Part shown: in pieces, positions 1 to 11,470 of the stretch
Position numbering within the stretch: position 1 is the first letter of the stretch
Layout: every line of letters starts with the position of its first letter
Assembly (NCBI RefSeq): GCF_020080835.1
Contig: NC_058158.1
Coordinates: 16,468,156 to 16,532,155 of the forward strand
Direction of reading: 5' to 3'
Length of the DNA: 64,000 nucleotides
Origin: Cotesia glomerata
Lineage: Eukaryota; Arthropoda; Insecta; Hymenoptera; Braconidae
Program-made: the position numbers and the translations under genes
Notes under the pieces: model-generated
Seen by the model: only the letters and a program-made list of their open reading frames with translations
Told to the model about the DNA's origin: nothing
Database searches by the model: none

Positions 1-3000
1 CTTGATTAAATCTAGTGTTCCACTTCTTTGGACTTACTTTTAATCCATACAAAGATTTCTTTAATTTAAGTATCTTTGTTTGTTTTGTCTTTTCATCTAC
101 ATCTAGACCTTCTGGTATCTTCATATAAATATCTTCATCTAAATTTCCATAAAGGAATGCCGTTTTTACATCATATTAACAGATTTCTAGATCATATTTA
201 TTTACTATTGAAAGTAATGCTCGTATGAGTGATAATCTAGATACTGGCGAGTATGTATCTTTTAAATCATAATCATTCTTGTCTTTAAAACCTCGACATA
301 CTAGTCGTGCTTTATAAAGTACATCTTTATTTGCTTCTACTTTCTTTTTAAATACCCATCTTGAATCAATGATGTTTAATTTTCCTTCAGTTTTACTTGC
401 TTCTTCTAAATCTACGAATTCCCAGACGTCATTTTTAGTTATAGAATCCAGTTCATCCTTGATAGCTCTCATCCATTGACATCTTTCATTTGAGTTGCTT
501 GCCTCATCATAATTGATAGGTTCTTTGTTTAAAGAAGTAATTAAACAACTTACCAATTCTTGTTCATCCTTCTTCGATTGATCTTCAAACACATTGACGC
601 TTCTTGCAAAGCTTATGTCTTCAATTAATTTTCTATCTTTATCCTTTTCAGATTCTAATTTTCTTTTCATCTCACCTCTAGTCCATGGTCTAATTTCTTC
701 TGATGAATTCTTCTTTTCATTTAAGTTTTTAACACCTAATGGATTTTTGCGGGGTCTTCCTCTTTTTCTTTGTTCCGGTTTCTCCTTTTCTTCGTTGATT
801 TTGTCTTCTAGACTATTTGGTACATTTTCGTTTGACTTCCAACTAATTTCATCTTCAGTTTCTTCTATTTGTTTATTCTTATATACATCTTTGTACACTA
901 ATTTTTCATTGAATCTAACATGTCGTGATTCTAGAAATTTTCCTGTATTTGGGTGCCATAGCAAGTATCCTGTGGGTTTATATCCCACCATGACTGCTTT
1001 GATTGCTCTCTCGCTGAACTTGTGCTCTGGTTTTGGAATTCTAATATATCCAATACATCCAAATCTTTTAATTTTGTCAAAATGACAGTTTTCATTCTTG
1101 TTAAACTTCATCAGTGGTACGTTGTAATCTATGGATTTATGTGGTGTTCGATTGTATGAGTGCACTGCTGCATCTACTGCTAACTCCCACATACTCTTAG
1201 GTAAACCAGAATCTAGCATGTAGGTTCTGACTTTTCTTTGTAACGTAGCGTTGAATCGTTCAGATACTCCATTGTGTTCAGGAGTATAGGGCGGAGTTAA
1301 TTCTAATTCTATCTTTTCTTTTCTTAAGACATCTAAAAATTTTCCACCAGTAAACTCTGTTCCTTGATCCGATCTAACGTAGCATACTTTCTTATCTTTA
1401 CCAAATAGATTTCTTGTAGATATGAGAAACTTTTCTAATGTTTCTCCTGATTCATCTTTAGTCTTTACTGCATATGCTCTAGCTAATCTAGAATACCCAT
1501 CTATGTACACATTAATAAATCTTTTGTGTCCTGGGCGTGAAGTTGGTTTTATCGGACCCATCGTGTCCGTATGTATTATTTGTAGTGGTCTTGATGCTCT
1601 TTGTCTAGTTTCTTTAAACGGTAATTTTTGCATCTTTGACATAATACATATTTCACAGTCTAAAATTGAATAATCGAATTTAACTTTCTCTAATTTATTA
1701 TATACTTTCTGCAATTTCTTGAGATAGTTCAATGAAGCATGACCAAGTCTTACATGCCATAACATAGCTTCATTTATCTTACTTGAATCTGTTGTTCCTT
1801 GCTCTAATGGATTTGATGAAAATAGCTCTTCTAAATTCTTAATATTCTCAATATCATCTACCTTAATTGTATTTCTAGTTATTAAACTAGAGTCCCAATT
1901 AAATATGTCATTCTTTGAGTTTTCAGTGTGTTGTTTCATTTCTGGAGACGTTATATCTTCTTCCTCCCTCCTAATTGAAGAATCCTTTAACTCTTCATTT
2001 TCTGATTCTCCCTCCTTTCTTTGCAAATCTATTTGTAGTCCATTTGTGTTATCGTCTTGGATCATCACAGCTTTACAACGATAAGCGTTATATCCCCAGT
2101 CTAATTTATCTTCATCGCCGATGTAATTCTTGACTTTGAAGTTCAAGATCCAGTTGGGTTTTTCATATGTTCCTTCTAGTATTACTTCTTTTAAATTTTC
2201 ACTGAATACTCGCAAAATCTTATCATCTAAATAAATCTTAAATCCTTTATCTACTAATTTTCTTAATGATAATAAATTATCTGATACATCTTTAGCACTA
2301 ATAACATTTGATAATTTAATTATCTTGTTATCTTGATTCGTATAGATCAAAAGATCACCTTTTCCATCTATTAAAATGTCAGCAGATTTATTCTTGTTGG
2401 CAATCTTAATTACTTTATTTTTACATCTTTCAAAGTTACTTAATATTAAGCAGTTCTTTACTATATGATCTGTTGCTCCTGAATCAGCAATAAATTTAAT
2501 GTCATCTATTAAATCTTCATTTAATTGTTTCTTACCTTGTTTTTCATCAGTCATTCTTTTTGCACTAATACCATCCCGTTTGAAGGCATTTTGTGCTAAG
2601 TACTGATTATTCTTATTATAGTTTCTATCACGTCTATCATTCTTATATGGTTTAGAATTCACATTATGTCTAACTCTATTAGTTCCCTGTCTGTCTAGTT
2701 TACCTCTAAATTTGACATTATTATTATTATTTATAATCTTACTTTTGATCCTGCCATCCTTGCACTCTGAACCCTTATGAGATCTTATCTCCTGACAGTA
2801 GTAGCAGAACCACAAATCTTTTGACAGGGGACAATTTTCAATTCTATGTCCAGGTTTAGAACATCTATGGCAGTTCTTCTTGCCGTCAAACTTTGCAGTC
2901 TGAGCCTTAATTGTCTCTTCTCCGTCGTTGGTCTTTTTCTCGGCTTCTAGCTGTAGAATAAAAGATTTCATTTCATTTATTGTCATCTCTTTTGAATGAG

Positions 3001-3916
3001 ACCTTTTAATGAAATCTGCAGACATTAATTGAGGGTTTATTGGGGTTATAGCTTGATAGAACGCAGATCTAATTTCTTGCTCAGTTAGTCGTTCCCCATC
3101 TCCACAAGATTCATATTCTCTAATGATTTGGTCAAATCTTTCACAGAAATCATTGACCTTTTCATTCTTTTTCATTTTAATTGAATACAATCTTTTCCTA
3201 ACAGAGCTTGAAGTAAGATTTATCTGTTCTTTTCTACAAGCTTTGATTCTCTTTAAGACTTCTACAGGTTCAGAAATGTCAAGAATTTTCTTGTGATAAT
3301 CTTCATCTAAATGATTAATAATAATATCTCTAACCAGACATTTTCTTTTATGGATTATTGAATTTGGTAAATTATTTTCATTACTATTATTTTCGTCTAT
3401 TACATCTAATAAATCACAACTAGTTAGTTCTGATTTTAAGTAATCGAACCAAATATTATAATTTGATTTTTGGGTTAACTTATACTCTCTTCTAATATTA
3501 ATCTTATTTTGATTTAACAGTAATGCATCTTTAACCAAGTTCAATTCTCTAGTGATATTGTTATTCCCATTTGTAGCTTCTAATTGTGTTCTATCTGGGA
3601 TATTAGGAACTATATGTGAATCTTTTACCTTAGTTGCTTCTATTTTAGCCTTCTCCCGATCTAGCTCTGCTCTACGCCTATCTACCGTCATTTTAAGAGC
3701 TTTAACTAGTTCGTGAGTGACTTCTTCTAATCGTTTCGCAGCTCTACCGAGTGTTGCTGACATCTCCCGAGTCTGTTTGTTGGACTCGACCATCAGCATC
3801 TTCATATCTTCAAATTCTTTGCTACCAACCATTACCATTTTCTCACAGCTGACAATCTTGGCTTTGGTATTTTCATTCTTATTTTTATTATTATCGTCTT
3901 CTATATCTGTAAACAT
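1..3916 (-). pseudogene. Ty1/copia gag-pol polyprotein, one in-frame stop, cut by window edge
   Basis: This encodes the polyprotein of a copia-superfamily LTR retrotransposon. An open frame of 1246 codons runs from 3916 to a TAA at 176-178, and the same frame continues open from 175 to the window edge. Domains in order: gag; a CCHC zinc knuckle near residue 348 (CHRCSKPGHRIENC); an aspartic protease DSGATDH near 477; the integrase zinc region from about 718 (WHVRLGHAS, then CEIC); a DDE core with HTDTMGP near 783, SDQGTEF near 847 and the NGVSERFN segment near 880; and reverse transcriptase from about 1145. The TAA lies directly before the conserved DVKTAF block, where family members usually have a glutamine or similar residue. 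Integrase before RT is the diagnostic copia order. The 3' half lies outside the window. Confidence 0.93.
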
Positions 3917-4071
3917 ATAATCTTAATTAGTATCTGGAATTTTGTTAACATCTAAGCATCTTAATATCTAAATAGGCCTCATCTAACTATTCTTAAACAC
4001 TTTTTTACTTCTTAGAGTGTATCTTCTAGTTTAGTTTACAGCTTCTAAATTATTCTATAGTCAATACTTAC
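3907..4071 (-). other. Candidate 165-nt phase-1 intron in the copia element
   Basis: The donor GTAAGTAT starts at 4071 and the acceptor TTTACAG ends at 3907 on the minus strand. The joined reading frame stays open on both sides. There are stops between the frames if it is left unspliced. Confidence 0.55.
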
Positions 4072-4363
4072 TTGTCGACTGGTCTGATTTGACAGGTGTT
4101 GAGAAATTATTTATCTTAACCTGTAACTCTTGTTCATCTTTATTCTCATCAGTTGTTTTTGATGGTCTTGCATTGTCATTATCTGTTGTATGAATTAATC
4201 CCTTGCGGAATTGTGACAGACTATGAAGGGTATCCATATTTTTCTCAATTTTGATTTTGAAGATTGAATTTTGTCCAACATTCTCTAGATCAGATGATGT
4301 TTTCTCAAAACTTCCGTCGCTGTCATAGTCGACCAGTTGAGCCTTTTCTTCCGACTCTGACAT
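4072..4363 (-). CDS. Probable 5' coding exon of the copia element
   Basis: An ATG at 4363 opens a 97-codon acidic reading frame (start MSESEEKAQL) just upstream of gag-pol on the same strand. I do not recognise its fold. Its 3' end carries a strong donor: the exon would end at 4072 and the intron begin GTAAGTAT at 4071. The first codons of the gag-pol frame contain an acceptor, TTTACAG, with AG at 3908-3907. Removing 165 nt joins the two frames in phase (one base from this exon plus two from the next). If so, the ATG at 3916 is not the true start. The alternative is a separate small ORF of 100 codons ending at 4061. The splice is inferred. Confidence 0.6.
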
Positions 4364-4496
4364 CTATTTCGGATTTTATGAAACAGAATTTAAATTTAAT
4401 TAATTATACATTTAATTAATAATTTATCATCTAATTAATAATTTTTCATCTATCTCTTATTATTAATACTCTAAAATTCTATTCGTCTAATACCAG

Positions 4497-5732
4497 AAAC
4501 TCTTCATAATGAATTCTGTTTCGTGCTTCTAAATTAAAATGAACGCACTGCAATTCATTTCAATTTGAAACGCAAGTTTGATCATCTACACAGCACCACC
4601 TCGAGTATGCACACCTATTTCAACGTACAGTTTCACGCACAGCAATGAAACAACGTTGAAGGCGGTTGATCACGCACACACTCGGGATATATTATGCAAA
4701 CAAAACAACCTCACAAACTATAAGATAATTGATGCCGAACGCAACCATCGCATATCTCAAGTTACCGAAATATTTTGATATGTATTTTATATTGATCAAT
4801 ATTAATGACATGTCCAAATACATTTTTGTTTTATTTCAGAATTTATTAAGATTCATAATTAAATTTAAAATTTAATTCAAATCATCTTAAAACATCGTAA
4901 TCTAAAATATTGTTGTAGTACACGTGATTTTTATATACTGTTATTATGATGACGCCGTTGTCCGACATCTTGAAATTTTTCGCGCCTACCGGCTTCACCA
5001 GTTATTTCATCATAAAACAAAAGATAATCTACTCAATGTTAATCTCTTTGTCACAATCTAATATACTGAAAATTATTTTCAGAAATCTATAAATTTATTT
5101 AATTAAACAAATAAATATTTGTCAATTTTTTCTAAGTTGTCTAAATTGATCGTCTATTAATACGTATTTATTGCGTTTAATCTTTTAGGTGCATGCATGA
5201 CTCACTCATCTATTAATTTCGTCTTATCTTCTTATTTTATTTTTGTAGATTTTATTTTCTAAAGTAATGTTCATAAATACTCTTACCTTACAATAAATCA
5301 TTTCCACAAAACTTATTATATTTTTAATAAATAAAATCACAAACGCTGTGTAAGTGTGCATTGCGCCTCAATAACCTGTGAGGAAGTGAATTAATTTAAC
5401 ACAACAGTTTTATATTAAATAATCTAAGCGAATCTTTATTTATCTTCTAAATGATTAATAAATGATAATATGTTATCTTGAATAATTAACAATATTGTAA
5501 TAATACAAAAAGAACGTAAAAGAATAATTATAAGGTGTATGCACGTGGCTGCACGTAGTACTGCCAAGAGTACAAGATATAAAGTAAAGTATAGAGAGTA
5601 AAGGGGAGAGGAGTCGTATGCGCCGTCGAGCGGCGCGCAGACCGACGCCAACTCACTAGCCATAATAATAATAATCTAGATATATAAAAAATAGATCTCA
5701 GCGGACTTGGGTAAATTCGTGTCTTCTTAACA
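4497..5732 (-). repeat. Possible copia 5' LTR and leader
   Basis: No second LTR is visible, so this is tentative. On the minus strand the outer end could be TGTTAAGAAGACACG at 5732. A TATATAT box lies near 5683. A sequence TGGTATTAGA at 4495-4486 resembles an initiator-Met-type primer binding site just inside. No clean CA end was found next to it. Short frames at 5436-5743 are not convincing genes. Confidence 0.25.
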
Positions 5733-5749
5733 TTTATCCTCACTCATAG

Positions 5750-5876
5750 TTGGTCTATTTTCGAATAAATACACACAAAAACCATGTTAAAAGGGCGCAA
5801 CACGATTACTCGCATTTGTGTTGGTCTAATTTTGAATAAACACACGCAAAAAACCATGTTAAAAGGGCGCAACACG
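5750..5876. repeat. Two-copy tandem duplication, about 71-bp period
   Basis: Copies at 5750-5804 and 5821-5876 share TTGGTCTA...CCATGTTAAAAGGGCGCAACACG with few mismatches. Confidence 0.9.
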
Positions 5877-5983
5877 GTAAAATTATCTGAAAATTAATCA
5901 TGGGTCATTTATCATGCAGTTGAATTATCAGGCGGATAATATTATTTTGTGATTTAATAAATTAAATAATCTGGTAATTTTTA

Positions 5984-6178
5984 CGGTTGAACTGTCGTTC
6001 GGTTGAAATTTTTGGGGTTGAATTTTAATCCAGTTGAAGTGTCTGCAGTTGAACTGTCGCGGTTGAACTGTTGTTCGGTTGAAATTTTTACGATTGAATT
6101 TTAATCTGGTTGAAGTGTCGGCAATTGAACTGTCGCGGTTGAAGTGTCGCGGTTGAAATGTCATCGGTTGAATTGTTA
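5984..6178. repeat. GTTGAA minisatellite with a 76-bp higher-order repeat
   Basis: Short units of the type CGGTTGAActgTCG repeat about 14 times. A 76-bp block at 5986 recurs at 6062. The complementary motif (CAACCG, CATTTCAACCGCGACAC) appears in inverted orientation at about 7098-7140, on the far side of the next repeat copy. Confidence 0.85.
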
Positions 6179-7076
6179 CGGAACCAGGGTGAACCGTTTT
6201 CTAATTTTTTTTCCTATTTTTTTTTTAGATTTCTCCGAATTTCTCAAAATCTATCGGTCCAAATCAGTTCAAATTTTCAGGAAATCTAAGTTTAATGAAG
6301 GCCTTTTGAATAGCACCAACCGCGATGAAATCGGTTCAACCGTTCAAAAGTTAAGAGAGGTTTACATATTTAGAACATATACACACACACACACACACAC
6401 ACATACATGCAGACATAGTGACACCCTCGCGGGAATAGTCAGGGAAGCTTCCTAGGACCTCAAAACGTCGAGATCTGATAAAAACTCGATTTTCGAAAAA
6501 CGGGGTTAAACCAATAACTTCCCGATTTTTGAAAATTTTCAATATTCTTAGCGGGAAGTTAAAAATTTTTTTTTGAAGGTCTGTTTTTGGAATAACTTTT
6601 CAACGGCTCTATCGATCAATTTTAAAAACTAATCAGCTATTAACATCAAAAAATTACGTCGATCGCCACCAAGCGGGTCGAAATCGGTTGATTTGTTCGA
6701 GAGATATCGTGAACGAAAGAAAACCGAAAAAAGTATTTTTTCGGGATTACTCAAAAATTTCTGGTTCGATCAATTGGAATCTGAAAATTGCTTATGAGGA
6801 TGATAGAAGTGCGTCGAATGCTGCCAACCGCGTGAAAATCGGTTAATCCGTTCAAAAGTTATTGTGGTTTGAAAATTCCAAAAATAGTGTTCTATGAAAC
6901 TTCTATCAGACTTTTGAGCTGGGAAAGCTCAAATGCATACAAATATTATATCTTTGAACTCAGCGAGCTCAAAATATTACATAAATTATATTTTGAGCTC
7001 AAAAATCTCAAAAATGTCATAAGTACAATTTTAAGCGCCCAGGTATGGAATTAGCGGGAAGTTGCAGGGATGCCCT
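6179..7076. repeat. Interspersed CA/GAGCTC-hairpin repeat, composite copy
   Basis: This belongs to a family present more than ten times in the window. Shared landmarks are the terminus GGTTGACCCTRAAGGCCATC (here degenerate), AACTTCCCGCTA near both ends, a (CA)n or (TG)n tract, the block CGCGGTTGGTGCCATT, and two or three GAGCTC hairpins. (CA)n lies at 6381-6403. This copy appears to join parts of two units. No coding potential is seen. Confidence 0.85.
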
Positions 7077-7159
7077 TTAGTATGAACGGTGCCGCGACTA
7101 GTCAACCGACGACATTTCAACCGCGACACTTAAACCGTAACAACAACCGAAAATGACTC

Positions 7160-8205
7160 CGAATTTTCTAGTGAAATAAATCAAACAAAAACAGTTTCAC
7201 TGTAAAAAAATCGCGCCAAGTCCACGTTCATAAGATCATTAATAGAAAAAAAATTTTTTTCTTTACAAAAAGATATAAAATGAAAAAATAAAAAAATCCA
7301 AGTAACCGATATGATTGTATATGATTTTCGGAAATTAAAAAAAAATTTTGTTGTAAATTTAAAAATTAAAAAAAAATTTTGGAACGTACTTGGTGTGCGT
7401 CATAGTGTATTTCAATTTTTTTAAAGTCCTAGTAAATAGATTTTACGAATTTCATTAAAAGTAAAATATTTTGCAATCACGCACACTAAATACGTTCCAA
7501 AATTTTTTTTTAATTTCCGAAAATCATATACAATCATATTGGTTACTTGGATTTTTTAATTTTTTTATTTTATATCTTTTTGTAAAGAAAAAAATTGTTT
7601 TTTATTAGTGATCTTATGAACGTGGACTTGGCGCGATTTTTTTACAGTGAAACTGTTTTTGTTTGAATTTTAGTATTTTTTGTAATTATAATAAAAATTT
7701 ACAATTGGTACCAACTTAAATCTCGCGTTGGCTGCATTTTTTTATAGTAAACTATCCCCTTGAAGCTACAGTTTATGTAAAAATAATTCCAGCGCACCCT
7801 GGCGGGTGTAGATGCAAGCTGTGAAATGTAATTTTTTAACTGTAGTTTCCCATCTATTGGAGGATTACCATGCATTCTCGAATTATTTAGTCTGTGGCAT
7901 GTCACTTTTTACATCGAAAAAAAGTCAGGATCGAAATTTTTAAGCTTGCTATAGTTTATGCTAATAAAATTTGATAATTTCAAGTAGATTAATTGTTATA
8001 ATTGAATATAATTAATTAACACCAGTAAAATAGAGTATGAATTACTGTTATAATATAAAATTTAGGAACAAGAAGTACCGTAGAATTAAATAAACTTTTG
8101 CAACCTCGAAATACCGTTCTGCTTACAGTAAACACACTCAGTAGCCTGACGCTCCGTTTACAACGGATTTGAACGGAACTTGGCGCCAGATTCTACCTAA
8201 TCTGT
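7160..8205. mobile_element. 1.05-kb non-coding element with foldback end, copy 1
   Basis: This is the reverse complement of 28822-29884. One end is a near-perfect long palindrome (7181-7665, arms of roughly 200 bp beginning CAAACAAAAACAGTTTCACTG). The other end carries TTGGCGCCAGATTCTACC next to AATCTGTGGATT. No open frame longer than about 70 codons is convincing. Two copies in unrelated contexts support mobility. The superfamily is unknown; the TGGCGCC string could be read as a primer binding site, but I cannot support that. Confidence 0.75.
7181..7665. repeat. Long palindrome (foldback) inside the 1.05-kb element
   Basis: The left arm (CAGTTTCACTG..CGCGCCAAGTCCACG..) and the right arm (CGTGGACTTGGCGCG..CAGTGAAACTG) are inverted copies separated by a short AT-rich centre. 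The same structure occurs at 29360-29883. Confidence 0.9.
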
Positions 8206-8209
8206 GGAT

Positions 8210-9290
8210 TCAATCTTGAAGATTCTTTATGAGGCTGTAAAACCGCGTGAAAATCGGTTAATTTATTCAAAAGTTATTGCGGTTTGAAAATTCAAAAAAT
8301 ATTGTTCCATGAAACTGCTATCAGACTTTTGAGCTCGAATAGCTCAAAAGCATAGAGAAGCTTTCTCTTTAAACTCGGAGAGCTCAAAATAACACACAAA
8401 TTGTATTTTTGAGCTCGGAGAGCTCAAAAACATCATTAGTGCAATTTTAAGCACCTAGGTATGGAATTAGCGGGAAGTTGAAGGGATAGCCTTCAGGGTC
8501 TATTGTTTTTCTTATTTTTAACTTCTCGCTAAGAAAATTGAAAATTTTCAAAAATCGGGAAGTTATTGGTTTAACCCTGTTTTTCGAAAATCGAGTTCTC
8601 ATCAGATCTTGACGTTTTGAGGTCCTAGGAAGCTTCCCTGATTGTTTTCGCGATGATGAATTTGAACGGCTTGACTGATTTAGTCGCGGTTGGTGCCATT
8701 TGAAAGGGCTTCACCAAACTTAGATTTTAAATACTACTTGGACCGATTCAAACCAGTATATTTTGAGAAATCTCAAAAAAATTACAAAAAAAAATTTTTT
8801 GAAATGAGGTATTTTTGGAATAACTTTTAAATGGCTTTACCGATCAATTCCGAAATCTAATCAGCTTTTAAGATCAGAAAATCACGTCGATCACTGCAAG
8901 CCCGGTCAATATCAGTTAATTCGTTCTTGAGTTATCGTTGTCGAAAGAAAACCGAAAAAAGTGTTTTTTTCGAATTACTTCAAAATTCCTAGCTCGATTG
9001 ATTGAAATTTTAAGATTTTTTGTAGAGCTTCAGAAACAGCGTCGAATGCCGACAACTGCTTGGAAATCGGTTGATTAATTCAAAAGTTATTGCAGTTTGA
9101 AAATTCAAAAAATTATGGTTTATTAAACTGCTATTAGAGTTTTAAGCTCGAGGAGCTCAAAAAGACACAAAAATCATATTTTTGAGCTCGAAGAGCTCAG
9201 AAACGTAATGTATAGTTTTGAGCGCTTAAAAACAAAATGAGCGGGAAGTAACAGGGATGGCTTTTAGGGTCACCCGTCATCCTAATTTTT
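8210..9290. repeat. Two adjoining interspersed CA/GAGCTC-hairpin repeat copies
   Basis: A partial copy ends with AATTAGCGGGAAGTTGAAGGG at about 8465-8485. A second runs from AACTTCTCGCTAAG at about 8519 to AGCGGGAAGTAACAGGGATGG at about 9238. The second copy has lost the (TG)n tract that other copies carry. Between 9291 and 9487 I see only AT-rich sequence, followed by a (TG)n tract at 9488-9528. Confidence 0.85.
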
Positions 9291-9490
9291 TTTTTCAATA
9301 TTTTAGGCAATTTTAATATGAAAATTACTCTTATAAAATTTGCAGTAAGTTGATAGTTTCTGAGTTATAAATTTTTGAAAATTGAAAATTCTTGATTATC
9401 AACAATTTTTATGGTTAATTACAGATAAATAAATTATTTAACAAGGTTTCATGCACGTGATTGTAAAGACGAATACTCTGTATGAATGTA

Positions 9491-9532
<42 letters not shown>

Positions 9533-9776
9533 TTTCCCTTAGGGGGGGGGGGAATCCTTTTAACGGATTCTAGGCATAGCTATTTGGCCTGGATATGTGG
9601 CGACTCGACACAGCGTCATACTAAAACTCGACGCTGACGCCCCTACCCACTAAACCCTAAACCCCTTTCTCTTCTATCCTCTGATCCCCCATGGTACCGC
9701 CGTAAGGTATTTCTTTGCAGGGGGAGGAATTAGCTGCCGCTCTTCCTTCTAGTGGCTAAGATGTTATTTCTTCCTT

Positions 9777-11470
9777 CTAGATTCTGTCTTTCACTCTTTT
9801 CCTCTCAATGGATCGCAGCTCTGTAAGCACTTCTGTAGCAAAAGTGCTTGTGGCGTTCCAGGCAGCTTCTGACGACAAGATTGCTTCTACTATTGACTCT
9901 GGTTGGGTTATCTTTTTCAGAATCTTCTCTAACTCATCGCGCTGTTGGTTAAAACGTGGACACACAAAGAAAACATTCTCCGCATATTCATTGACCCCTG
10001 GACAGGACGGGCACTCTGGGGTATCATCTTGCTCAAAGCGGTGAAGATACTTCCGGTAACATCCGTGTCTTGATAACATCTGCTATAAATAATAGTTGAT
10101 CTCACCGTGACTGCGGTTGAACCACACATCAATCCGAGGTATGAGACGGTACGTCCACCGACCTTTCTCTGCAGTATTCCACTCCTGTTGCCATCTCGCG
10201 ATGCTGTGTTGCCGTTCTTCCCTTCTAAGATCTTCAGGGCTCAGTGTGGTTAACCTTTTTCGTTGATATAGTTTCCGTCTTTCCTCAGCTAGGACTCTGA
10301 AAGGCAGAGTACCGGAAATAATACACACTGCTGCCTCTGATATTATGCGGAAGGCGCTAGCTACTCGCAGGGCACTCAGTCGATATACTGGTCCAGCCTT
10401 TCTCCATGATTCTTGCGTCTTTAGTGCGTCGGCCCAAATGGATATTCAGTAAGTGAGCACCGATGTGACTACTGATGACAATAATAGCCTCCTGCTCTGC
10501 TTTGGGCCTCCAACGTTCGGCATCAGTCGTGCGAGACTAGCCCTACTGACGCTTTGGCACTGACATGTTCCACTTGCTGCTTGAAGTTGAGTCGGGCATC
10601 AAGCATCGCTCCCAAATATCGGATATAAGGTTGTGATGTGATTTCTTATTCGCCGACTTTCAGCTTAATGGTCTCTACCACTTTTCTGCTGGTAATAAGC
10701 ACTGCCTCAGTCTTGTGTTGAGCCAGTTGCAGGTTCACTGCGTCCATCCACTGGTTAACGCGCTCAAAAGTGAGATCAAACATATGGTTTATCTCGTCAA
10801 GGTGTTTGGCAACGATCACTACGGCTACGTCATCTGCATATGCTACGAGTTTGACGTTTCTTGACAGAGTTAGTCTTAATAAACCGTCATACATAATATT
10901 CCACAGGAGCGGGCCTAGAAATGAACCTTGTGGTACACCTCCAGTAATATCATACTCCCTCGGACCGTTCTTCGTGTTATACTTCAGGACCCTGTTTTCA
11001 AAGTAGCTTGCTACGATATTAAGAATGAGAGGGCCTGCATGATGCATTCCCAATTGGCGGAGTTGAAGGCGTTTCTGATGTCTAGAAATGTTGGCTTATG
11101 CTGTGTTTCCGGACCATACTTGCGTCACAGGCCTGGACAACTTTTTTCATCAGGTCCTTGGTCATTTTTTCTGCGGATCCAGTAGTAATCGGTTCATTAT
11201 TCAGGGCTATTACCAATGTGCTTGTGTCAAAAGACTTCACTTTCATCCAATGGTATTGAGTGACTTGATTGGTCTTCTTGTATTCCGGTCATGTGATATT
11301 TCCCAGAGAATTGCCTTGTGGTCGCTGGCTATGTAGATATCCATCTTCTTCCAGTCGTATTTCCCACTGATGGGGCTGCTGCTGACGAAAGTGAGATCTA
11401 CAATAGAGCTTGCTTGTCCTTTAGTATAGGTTGGCGTATCACCACTGATGAGCTGGACTACATCTATAAT
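9777..11470 (-). pseudogene. R1-clade LINE ORF2 remnant (copy A)
   Basis: This is a decayed reverse transcriptase with the C-terminal region. Fragments in shifting frames cover the RT core (10646-11053, with GGVPQGSFLGPLLWNIMYDG and the active site YADD), a downstream thumb-like segment (10083-10328) and the cysteine-rich tail (9777-10079, CPSC then a lost histidine and a C). The endonuclease and RT fingers are missing through the internal deletion near 11080. Frameshifts and stops make it non-functional. Copy B gives the template for reading it. Confidence 0.88.

Noticed and set aside
8150..8205. LTR plus primer binding site suggested by TTGGCGCCA
   Set aside because: No paired LTR, gag or pol next to either copy of the 1.05-kb element, and the match beyond TGGCGCC is poor.
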